From an uncultured Mycobacteriaceae bacterium (GTDB lineage: Bacteria > Actinomycetota > Actinomycetes > Mycobacteriales > Mycobacteriaceae): a stretch of DNA of 48,576 bases. Of the stretch, positions 42,288 through 48,576 are shown one piece after another. How positions within the stretch are numbered: position 1 is the stretch's first letter; each line of letters starts with the position of its first letter. A program made the translations under genes and the position numbers. The notes beneath the pieces are model-generated. The model was given only the letters and a program-made list of their open reading frames with translations. It had not been told where the DNA came from and ran no database searches. The stretch covers positions 1 through 48,576 of the forward strand of contig CADEGF010000055.1 of the NCBI GenBank assembly GCA_902826815.1. The letters run 5' to 3'.

Positions 42288-43438
42288 TGACCGCGCGAAA
42301 TTGGAGGCGCATCGCACGGCGCACCGCCGGGCTGCTGGCGGTCGCGCTCGTCGCGACGTCCTGCGGCAGCTGGCGCGGCATCGCCAACGTGCCGCTGCCG
42401 GGCGGTCCTGGTACCGGGTCGGACCATATGACGATCTACGTCCAGATGCCGGATACGTTGGCGCTCAACGTCAACAGCCGCGTGCGAGTGGCCGACGTCT
42501 ACGTCGGCCGGGTGCGCTCGATCGACTTGAAGAACTGGGTCGCGACGCTGACGCTCGACCTGGAGCCGAACGTCAAGCTGCCGGAGAACTCGCTCGCGAA
42601 GATCGGCCAGACCAGCCTCCTCGGCAGCCAGCATGTGCAGCTGGACCTGCCGCCGGACCCGTCGTCGCAACAGCTGCGCAGCGGCGACACCATCCCGCTG
42701 AAGAACGCGTCCGCGTTCCCGACGACCGAGCGAACGCTGGCCAGCATCGCCACGATCCTGCGTGGTGGCGGCATCTCGAACCTCGAAACGATCCAGACCG
42801 AGGTGAACAACCTGCTGACCGGCCGGGCCGATCAGATCCGCGAGTTCCTCAACCGGTTGGACACCTTCACCGACGAGCTCAACCAGCAGCGCAACGACAT
42901 CACCCGCGCGATCGACTCGACGAATCGGCTGCTGGCTATCGTGGGCCAACGCACCAATACGCTCGATCGGGTGCTGACCGAATTCCCGCCGCTGATCAAG
43001 CATTTCGCGGATACGAGGGATCTGTTCGCCGACGCCGTCACGTCGCTGGGCCGGATCAGCAAGGCGGCCGACGATGCACTCGCGCCGACGAGCGCCAACC
43101 TGAACACCAACTTGGCGAACCTGCAGCGACCACTGAAGCAGCTGGGCAAGGCGTCGCCGTACCTCATCGGCGCACTCAAGCTGTTGCTCACGGCACCGTT
43201 CAGCATCGAGAACGTGCCGAAGGTCGTGCGCGGCGACTACATCAACGTGTCGCTCAATGTCGACCTGACGCTGAGCGCTCTGGACAACGGCATCCTCACC
43301 GGTACCGGTGTCTCGGGCATGCTGCGCGCGCTCGAGCAGGCATGGGGCCGCGACCCGGCGACGATGATCCCGGATGTCCGGTTCACTCCGAACCCGCATG
43401 ACGCTCCGGGCGGACCACTAGTGGAAAGGGGTGAGTGA
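42287..43438 (+). CDS. lprK: Mce1E (LprK), MCE-domain lipoprotein
   Basis: This 383-residue protein is the only lipoprotein of the MCE set: the signal peptide ends in LVATSC, with Cys26 as the lipid-bearing residue. MCE domain about 45-130 (LALNVNSRVRVADVYVGRVRSIDLKNW). The rest is helical, with QREL-type coiled-coil segments (DQIREFLNRLDTFTDELNQ), then a conserved end with LRALEQAWGRDPATMIPDVRF. Coupled to mce1D by TAATG. mce1F follows after 3 bp. Lipid anchoring is expected to hold the complex at the membrane. Confidence 0.94.
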   Translation: MTARNWRRIARRTAGLLAVALVATSCGSWRGIANVPLPGGPGTGSDHMTIYVQMPDTLALNVNSRVRVADVYVGRVRSIDLKNWVATLTLDLEPNVKLPENSLAKIGQTSLLGSQHVQLDLPPDPSSQQLRSGDTIPLKNASAFPTTERTLASIATILRGGGISNLETIQTEVNNLLTGRADQIREFLNRLDTFTDELNQQRNDITRAIDSTNRLLAIVGQRTNTLDRVLTEFPPLIKHFADTRDLFADAVTSLGRISKAADDALAPTSANLNTNLANLQRPLKQLGKASPYLIGALKLLLTAPFSIENVPKVVRGDYINVSLNVDLTLSALDNGILTGTGVSGMLRALEQAWGRDPATMIPDVRFTPNPHDAPGGPLVERGE

Positions 43439-43441
43439 GCA

Positions 43442-45064
43442 GTGCTTACACGGTTCATCAAGTTGCAGCTGATCCTGTTCACGATCCTCACGATTCTCGC
43501 GTTGACCGTGTTGGGCTGGTACTACCTGCGGGTGCCCGCCCTGGTCGGGATCGGGCAGTACAAGCTGTTCGCCGACCTGCCCCGGTCGGGTGGTCTGTAC
43601 GCGACGTCGAACGTCACCTATCGCGGCACGCAGATCGGCAAGGTCACCGCCGTGGTGCCGACCGAGAACGGCGCAAGGGCGACGATGAGCATCGACAGCC
43701 GCTACAAGATCCCGGCGGATGCCACAGCCAATGTGCACTCGGTCTCGGCGATCGGTGAGCAGTACCTCGACCTGGTGTCGACCGGCAATCCCGGGCGGTA
43801 CCTGAGCAACGGGCAGATGATGGGTTGCCCCGAGGTTCCCGGCGACAAGGCGTCTGAACTCGTCAAGGCGGGCAAGTCGGTATGTCCCGAAGCCGTCTCC
43901 GACAGCTCGGTGCCCAGTGAGGTCGGTCCCGCGCTCGACGCGGCGAACCGCGGTCTTGCGGTGCTGCCCGCGGAGAAGATCGACTCGCTGCTGACCGAAA
44001 CATCAAAGGCCGTAGGTGGATTGGGCCCGAGCCTGCAACGGTTGGTCGACGGTACGACGAACCTGGCGCAGGGCTTCCAGGAGAACCTGCCTCAGATCAA
44101 CGACCTGATCGAGAATTCGACGCCGATCCTGGAAAGCCAGGTCGACTCCGGGGACGCGATCCAGCAGTGGTCACGCAACCTGAACACGCTCGCGTCGCAG
44201 TCGGCCGCGCAGGATCAGGCGCTGCGCAGCGGTCTACAGCAGGCGGCGCCCACGCTGGATCAGGTGGCGGCCACGTTCAGCGATGTCCGCGAGTCGCTTC
44301 CGCAGACGTTGGCGAACCTCGAAGTCGTCATCGACATGCTCAAGCGCTACCACAAGGGTGTCGAGCAGGCGCTCGTCGTTCTGCCCCAGGGTGCGACCGT
44401 CGCGCAGGCGGGCACGATCTTCGAGAATGAGGGCCTGCTGCACTTCGGCCTCTCGATCAACCAGCCGCCGCCGTGCCTCACCGGCTTCCTGCCTGCGTCC
44501 GAATGGCGGTCGCCTGCCGACACCAGCATGGCGCCGCTGCCGTCGGGCACGTACTGCAAGATCCCGAAAGACGCTCAGAACGTGGTTCGCGGTGCCCGCA
44601 ACTACCCGTGTGCGGACGTGCCGGGTAAGCGCGCGGCGACCCCAAAGGAATGCCGCGACAACAAGCCGTACATCCCGCTGGGGACCAACCCCTGGTACGG
44701 CGACCCCAACCAGATCGTGAACTGCCCGGCGCCCGCCGCCCGCTGCGACCAACCGGTCAAGCCCGGCTACGTGATACCGGCGCCATCGGTGAACAACGGG
44801 GTGAACCCGGCACCGGCCGACAAGTTGCCGCCAGGCGGCTCACCGCAACCGGTCAGCGACCCGCTGACCCCGCCGAATACGGGCAGCGTGCAGTGCAGTG
44901 GACAACAGCCCAACCCATGCACGTACACTCCGGCACCAGGCAGTGCGGTCTACAGCCCGACAAGTGGTGAGGTCGTTGGGCCCGACGGCGTGAAGTACTC
45001 CGTCAGCAATTCGAATAACCCAGGAGACGACGGATGGAAGGAGATGCTGGCTCCCGCCAGCTGA
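43442..45064 (+). CDS. mce1F: Mce1F, MCE-domain protein with extended C-terminal tail
   Basis: This 540-residue protein starts at GTG 43442, with an AAGGGG SD about 10 bp upstream. N-terminal anchor about 6-26, MCE domain about 35-115 (SGGLYATSNVTYRGTQIGKVTAV), helical region to about 320. The C-terminal part (about 340-540) holds several cysteines (CKIPKDAQ, YPCADVPG, PKECRDN, IVNCPAPAARC) and a Pro/Gly-rich end. It overlaps the next gene by 31 bp. Length exceeds M. tuberculosis Mce1F (515, from memory) mainly in the tail. Confidence 0.94.
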   Translation: MLTRFIKLQLILFTILTILALTVLGWYYLRVPALVGIGQYKLFADLPRSGGLYATSNVTYRGTQIGKVTAVVPTENGARATMSIDSRYKIPADATANVHSVSAIGEQYLDLVSTGNPGRYLSNGQMMGCPEVPGDKASELVKAGKSVCPEAVSDSSVPSEVGPALDAANRGLAVLPAEKIDSLLTETSKAVGGLGPSLQRLVDGTTNLAQGFQENLPQINDLIENSTPILESQVDSGDAIQQWSRNLNTLASQSAAQDQALRSGLQQAAPTLDQVAATFSDVRESLPQTLANLEVVIDMLKRYHKGVEQALVVLPQGATVAQAGTIFENEGLLHFGLSINQPPPCLTGFLPASEWRSPADTSMAPLPSGTYCKIPKDAQNVVRGARNYPCADVPGKRAATPKECRDNKPYIPLGTNPWYGDPNQIVNCPAPAARCDQPVKPGYVIPAPSVNNGVNPAPADKLPPGGSPQPVSDPLTPPNTGSVQCSGQQPNPCTYTPAPGSAVYSPTSGEVVGPDGVKYSVSNSNNPGDDGWKEMLAPAS

Positions 45065-45726
45065 ACCCCACCGATGCTGAGGACGCGCCAGACAGTTCGG
45101 TAGCGGTATCCGAACAAGGGCAGACAAGCCAAGAGCAGCAAGCCACCGAGGAGACAAACCCCGACGCTGAACCGTCGGAGGGTGTCGAGGAACTCGGAGT
45201 TGTCGCTGATGGTGTCGATCGACGTCCGCCGCGGCTCGGCCGTGGCTGGGTGGCCGGGATTTGCGCAGCTTTGGTGGCGCTCACCGTTGCCGCCGTTGCC
45301 GGCGGCATCCTGCTGATTCGGGACAACCGGGGTATCGAAGAGGTGTCCCGCAACGACGCGGCGGCTCTGCAGGCCGCGAAGGACTGCGTCTCGGCGCTAC
45401 AGGCGCCGGACACGACCGCGATGTCCGCGGCGCAGATAAAGATCATGGAATGCTCCACGGGCGCGTTCGGGGCGCAGGCATCGACGTTCGGCGGAATCCT
45501 CGTCGAGGCCTACCAGGCGGCGAACGTCAAGGTCGCCGTGTCCGATATGCGGGCGGCCGTGGAGCGTCACGACCCCAACGGGTCGGTGGACGTGCTGGTT
45601 GCGGTGCGCGTCAAGGTGACCAACTCCGACGTGGCCGACCAGGAGTCGGGATACCGGCTCCGGGTGACGATGACGCCGGATCAAGGCAAGTACAAGATCG
45701 ACAAGATGGAACAGGTCACGTCGTGA
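45034..45726 (+). CDS. mam1A: Mce-associated membrane protein Mam1A (Rv0175-like)
   Basis: This 230-residue protein has an acidic, disordered-looking N-terminus (about 1-65, many Glu, Gln and Ser), one membrane helix (about 72-96, WVAGICAALVALTVAAVAGGILLI), and a C-terminal domain of the Mce-associated type (about 100-230), related to the NTF2-like fold: NDAAALQAAKDCVSALQAPD and NGSVDVLVAVRVKVTNSD. Mam proteins are thought to stabilise or assemble the Mce1 complex. The start lies 31 bp inside mce1F; the stop overlaps the next gene by GTGA. Confidence 0.88.
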   Translation: MEGDAGSRQLNPTDAEDAPDSSVAVSEQGQTSQEQQATEETNPDAEPSEGVEELGVVADGVDRRPPRLGRGWVAGICAALVALTVAAVAGGILLIRDNRGIEEVSRNDAAALQAAKDCVSALQAPDTTAMSAAQIKIMECSTGAFGAQASTFGGILVEAYQAANVKVAVSDMRAAVERHDPNGSVDVLVAVRVKVTNSDVADQESGYRLRVTMTPDQGKYKIDKMEQVTS

Positions 45727-46697
45727 CGGCTGTTCTCGACGCGAGCGCGGCCGCGGCGGCCGACGATACGTCGACGGCGCAGGCCCTGGCGTCATGGGGT
45801 GCCCGGGCGGGCGCTCTGTGCCTGGATGTGCTGCTCGGGGTCGGCGTCCTCGCGGTGCTCGCGCCTCTGGTGTGGGCTGCGACGCCGTTCGAGCCGCTCT
45901 GGTGGGTGTACATGGCCATCGCAGCCGTGGTCGTTCTGTTGGTGTTGACGAACCGGTGGCTGCTGCCCGCCATCACCGGGTGGAGCCTGGGCCGCGCGTT
46001 GTTCGCGATCCGAGTCGTGCGCCGCGACGGTGCGGCCGCCGGCTTCGTGCGACTGCTGGCGCGCGACTTCGGCCATCTGTTGGATACTGCCGCTCTCTTG
46101 GTCGGCTGGCTGTGGCCGCTGTGGGACTCCCGCCACCGCACCTTCGCAGATCTGTTGCTGCGCACCGAGGTTCGGCGAGTCGACCCGCCCGCGCGAGATA
46201 TGCGCCGCCTCACGGCGAAGATATTGGTCGCAGCGGTTGTGGTGTGCGCGGCTTTGGTCGCGACGAACTATCTGCTCGTGTACCGGCAAGAGCGCGCCGT
46301 GGATCAGGCCCGTCAGGAGATCGCCGATCAGGGTCCCCACATCGTCGAGCAGCTGTTGACCTACAACCCGGACACCCTGAAGGACGATTTCGCAAGGGCG
46401 CAGTCGCTGGCCACGGACAGTTACCGGTCTCAGTTGGTCTCCGAGCAGGAGGCGGCGCAGAAGGCGGGCCCGACCGCCAACGAGTACTGGGCGGTCAGCA
46501 GCGCGGTCACCAACGTGTCGGCCGACAAGGCGACCATGCTGCTGGCCATGCAGGGCCAGCGTGGCGCCGACCCGAACGACCTGCGCTTCATCACCGCAAC
46601 CGTGTTGGTCGACTTCGACAGGTCCAGCGACGGCAAGTGGCGGGTCGCCAGCCTCAGCGTGCTCAAGAAGCCGTACATGGGGGAGGCGCCGCAATGA
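45723..46697 (+). CDS. mam1B: RDD-domain Mce-associated membrane protein Mam1B (Rv0176-like)
   Basis: This 324-residue protein starts at a GTG overlapping the mam1A stop. The N-terminal half is an RDD-type integral domain (about 15-150) with hydrophobic helices and WPLWDSRHRTFADLLLRTEV, a conserved RDD segment. A further helix (about 165-182) leads to a Mam/NTF2-like extracytoplasmic domain (about 185-324, ending SDGKWRVASLSVLKKPYMG). The open frame extends upstream to 45261 but only within mam1A in another frame. Length matches Rv0176 from memory. Overlaps mam1C by ATGA. Confidence 0.9.
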   Translation: MTAVLDASAAAAADDTSTAQALASWGARAGALCLDVLLGVGVLAVLAPLVWAATPFEPLWWVYMAIAAVVVLLVLTNRWLLPAITGWSLGRALFAIRVVRRDGAAAGFVRLLARDFGHLLDTAALLVGWLWPLWDSRHRTFADLLLRTEVRRVDPPARDMRRLTAKILVAAVVVCAALVATNYLLVYRQERAVDQARQEIADQGPHIVEQLLTYNPDTLKDDFARAQSLATDSYRSQLVSEQEAAQKAGPTANEYWAVSSAVTNVSADKATMLLAMQGQRGADPNDLRFITATVLVDFDRSSDGKWRVASLSVLKKPYMGEAPQ

Positions 46698-47245
46698 GCC
46701 CGCGCCGCAAGATCGACGCCACGGAGCCGGAGCTCTACACCGCCCCGCCGCCGAAGCCGCCGCGGCGTTGGGGGCTTCCGCTGGTGGCCACTATCGCGGG
46801 CGTGCTTCTCGCTGCGGCGATCACGGCCAGTTCCCTGATGTTGGTGTCGCATGAATCCGACAGCAAGACCAATGCCAGGGACGCCGATGTCATCGGCTAC
46901 GTGAAGTCGTTCATGACCACCTATTCGACGCTGGATCCGTTCCAGGCCAACTACTACGGCGACCGCATCCAGTCGCAGGCGACTGGCGACTTCGCCAAGA
47001 TGTTCAAGGAGAAGATCAACGAGATCCTTGTTCGGGTGGCCCGCGCCGAGCCCACTCAGGGCGATGTCGTTGCGGCAGGCGTGCAGCGATGGAATGACGA
47101 CGGCAGTGCCGATGTTCTTGTCGCGACCAAGGTGTCGACCAAGCTGCCGGACGGTAAGACCATCGAAAGCGGAAACCGTTGGGTGGTAACGGCAAAGAAG
47201 GAAGGGCAGCTGTGGAAGATCAGCCAACTGATACAGGTGATCTGA
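46694..47245 (+). CDS. mam1C: Mce-associated membrane protein Mam1C (Rv0177-like)
   Basis: This 183-residue protein has a short proline/lysine-rich cytoplasmic start (PPPKPPRRW), one helix (about 28-50, LPLVATIAGVLLAAAITASSLML), and a C-terminal Mam domain with VIGYVKSFMTTYSTLDPFQANYYGDRI and DGSADVLVATKVSTKLPDGK. The ATG lies in ATGA with the mam1B stop. The next gene starts 34 bp before this one ends. Expected role: accessory subunit of the Mce1 importer. Confidence 0.9.
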   Translation: MSPRRKIDATEPELYTAPPPKPPRRWGLPLVATIAGVLLAAAITASSLMLVSHESDSKTNARDADVIGYVKSFMTTYSTLDPFQANYYGDRIQSQATGDFAKMFKEKINEILVRVARAEPTQGDVVAAGVQRWNDDGSADVLVATKVSTKLPDGKTIESGNRWVVTAKKEGQLWKISQLIQVI

Positions 47246-48258
47246 CCACGGATGCGGACGCGACACCTTCGACGTCGGCGCCTCGTGGACGACACCGCAT
47301 GCCGAGCGGCAAGAAACTCCGGACCGCCAAGCCTGAGCCGGAGGCGTCACAAGACGTAGCCGTCGACGACGAGGTTGCGGTCGAGGACCCCGCCGAGGAC
47401 TCCGCCGAGGCGGTTGAGCTGACGACCCCGACCGTCGACGAGACGCCTGCCGAAGAGCCGGCGGCCAAGCAGGAACGGAAGAGGAGCTTCCTGCGGCGCC
47501 GGAAGAAGAACAAGCCCGAGGCGGGTGCCGCGGACGTTGCGGCGACGACGGAAGACGTTCCGGCGCAGGAGAAGTCGGACGACGAGCCCGTCGAGGCTGA
47601 GGCATCTGTCGAGGACACCGTCGATGAGGCCACCGAAACCGCCCCAGTCGCCGAAGACGAGGGCGAGAGCGAAGCAGCGGTAGACGAGGCAGCGGTCGAG
47701 GACGAGGCAGTGGTCGAGGAACCCGTTCTCGTCCCGCATCGGCCCGCGGGTAAGCGGCTGAAGGTCGTTGCGGCAGCAACCGCGGCACTCTTCGTGGCGG
47801 GCGGCGCGTTCCTTGGCGCGACTGCGCAGCCGGTGATCGCCAACAATGCGATGGTCGAGACCAAGCTGAACATCGCGCGCACGGCAGCGAACGCGATCAC
47901 CACGCTCTGGTCCTACACGCCGGAGAACATGGACTCGCTCGGCCAGCGGTCGGCGGGCTACCTCACCGGCGACTTCGCGTTCCAGTACAAGAAGTTCATC
48001 GACTCGATCGCTGCGACGAACAAGCAGGCCCAGGTCACCAACACCACGACGGTGCTCGGTACCGCGGTGGAATCGGTGACCCCGACGGATGCGTCGGCAG
48101 TCGTGTACACCAATTCGATTGCCACCAGCCCGGTTTCGAAGAACATCCCGTCGTTGCGGTACCTGTCATACCGGCTGGAGATGAAGCGTGACCGGACAGA
48201 CTGGCGCATCACCCGGATGACGACGGTCACCACGCTGGATCTCACCCCGCAGATTTAG
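47212..48258 (+). CDS. mam1D: Mce-associated membrane protein Mam1D (Rv0178-like) with expanded acidic region
   Basis: This protein has 348 residues from the chosen GTG at 47212 (GAAGGG SD just upstream); the frame is open to 47179. Residues about 40-175 are very rich in Glu, Asp, Ala and Val (VEDEAVVEEPV-type segments) with one basic patch, KQERKRSFLRRRKKNK. A single helix (about 183-205) and a Mam domain (about 215-348, TAANAITTLWSYTPENMDSLGQRSAGYLTGDF) follow. Rv0178 is about 244 residues in my memory, so the acidic part is about 100 residues longer here. It is the last recognised gene of the mce1 operon. Confidence 0.88.
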   Translation: MEDQPTDTGDLTTDADATPSTSAPRGRHRMPSGKKLRTAKPEPEASQDVAVDDEVAVEDPAEDSAEAVELTTPTVDETPAEEPAAKQERKRSFLRRRKKNKPEAGAADVAATTEDVPAQEKSDDEPVEAEASVEDTVDEATETAPVAEDEGESEAAVDEAAVEDEAVVEEPVLVPHRPAGKRLKVVAAATAALFVAGGAFLGATAQPVIANNAMVETKLNIARTAANAITTLWSYTPENMDSLGQRSAGYLTGDFAFQYKKFIDSIAATNKQAQVTNTTTVLGTAVESVTPTDASAVVYTNSIATSPVSKNIPSLRYLSYRLEMKRDRTDWRITRMTTVTTLDLTPQI

Positions 48259-48267
48259 GCGGCGATC

Positions 48268-48576
48268 GTGCCTGTCACCTCGCCGGTGTCGTACCGGCTG
48301 ACAGTGACAGGACTGCTGCTGCTGACATTCGGGACGGGCATGATCGACGCGATCAGCGTGCTCGTCCTCGGTCACGTGTTCGTCGCCAACATGACAGGCA
48401 ACGTGATCTTCCTCGGGTTCTGGTTCGCGCAGCAGAGCGTGGTCGACATGACGGCAGCCGTCGTCGCCTTCGTGAGCTTTCTCTCCGGGGCGGTACTCGG
48501 CGGACGGTTCGCGCGCCACCTGCAGCACGACACCCGTCGCTGGGTGTCGGTCGCGCTCGCCGTGGAATGCGTTCTG
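48268..48576 (+). CDS. DUF1275 (YoaK-like) membrane protein, truncated by the window end
   Basis: An open frame starts at GTG 48268, nine bases after the mam1D stop, and runs off the window after 103 codons. The peptide has several hydrophobic helices and the DUF1275 pattern LLTFGTGMIDAISVLVLGHVFVANMTGNVIFLG, with the conserved D-A-x-S and NMTGN motifs, then VAFVSFLSGAVLGGRFARH. The family has unknown function; YoaK is the E. coli representative. It may be co-transcribed with mce1. Only the N-terminal part is visible. Confidence 0.8.
   Translation, partial: MPVTSPVSYRLTVTGLLLLTFGTGMIDAISVLVLGHVFVANMTGNVIFLGFWFAQQSVVDMTAAVVAFVSFLSGAVLGGRFARHLQHDTRRWVSVALAVECVL

Noticed and set aside
42025-43401. 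458-codon Arg-rich plus-strand frame over mce1D/mce1E
   Set aside because: Out-of-frame shadow of two well-supported MCE genes.
35068-48258. Assignment to the mce4 (cholesterol) locus
   Set aside because: The operon begins with a GntR regulator and FadD5 and ends with four mam genes, the mce1 arrangement; no steroid genes are present.

Overview
The window is high-GC actinobacterial DNA and almost certainly comes from a mycobacterium, most likely a free-living Mycolicibacterium-type species. The evidence is gene order. From about 6.4 kb to the right end, the genes follow, with gaps and rearrangements, the M. tuberculosis interval Rv0144-Rv0178 as I remember it: TetR, two SAM methyltransferases, aldehyde dehydrogenase, SDR, quinone oxidoreductase, then ptpB, fadE2, pntA/pntB, a TetR, a TB18.5-like protein, mce1R, fadD5 and the complete mce1 operon with its four mce-associated genes. 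No rRNA, tRNA, CRISPR array, transposase or phage gene was seen.

Layout. (1) 1-467: intergenic DNA with a degraded piece of the 3' end of a FUSC-type gene and a 15-bp palindrome. (2) 0.5-6.3 kb: a large membrane protein with a lipase-like GHSQG motif, a pirin, and a TetR-FUSC transporter operon on the minus strand. (3) 6.4-15.6 kb: a plus-strand block of tightly spaced enzyme genes (two methyltransferases, ALDH, SDR, quinone oxidoreductase, HAD dehalogenase, another methyltransferase, DUF456 protein, luciferase-like oxidoreductase). (4) 15.6-20.5 kb: the coupled fadE2-ptpB pair, an NTF2-like protein, a tiny secreted protein and a LuxR-type two-component pair. (5) 20.5-24.7 kb: a minus-strand operon of fused pntA, pntB and an acyl-CoA dehydrogenase. 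(6) 24.9-26.6 kb: small genes of 153, 49 and 36 codons and a TetR. (7) 26.7-31.6 kb: an apparent accessory cassette with a tripartite tricarboxylate-type transporter (TctC, TctB, TctA) facing an enolase-superfamily dehydratase and a FadR-type GntR regulator. A large palindrome sits in front of the dehydratase. (8) 31.7-48.3 kb: a TB18.5-like protein, the divergent mce1R/fadD5 promoter, and yrbE1A-yrbE1B-mce1A-F-mam1A-D, followed by a DUF1275 gene cut by the window end.

How the genes work together. The mce1 locus encodes a cell-envelope lipid importer: two YrbE permeases, six MCE proteins (Mce1E being a lipoprotein), four accessory proteins, and FadD5, which activates the imported fatty acid. 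Mce1R is the likely repressor. The 26.7-31.6 kb cassette looks like uptake plus first-step dehydration of an aldarate-type sugar acid under GntR control. It occupies the place where M. tuberculosis has Rv0159c-Rv0163 between the Rv0158-like and Rv0164-like genes. The transhydrogenase balances NADH and NADPH.

Most of the window is recognisable, and most interest is in detail: a TctA reading frame that has lost its stop and runs antisense into the GntR gene, the large operator-like palindrome, two unlisted micro-proteins, a 26-bp tandem duplication carrying a ribosome-binding site, a fused PntA, and changes in Mce1A and Mam1D relative to M. tuberculosis. Gene assignments rest on motif reading and remembered family features; no database search was run.
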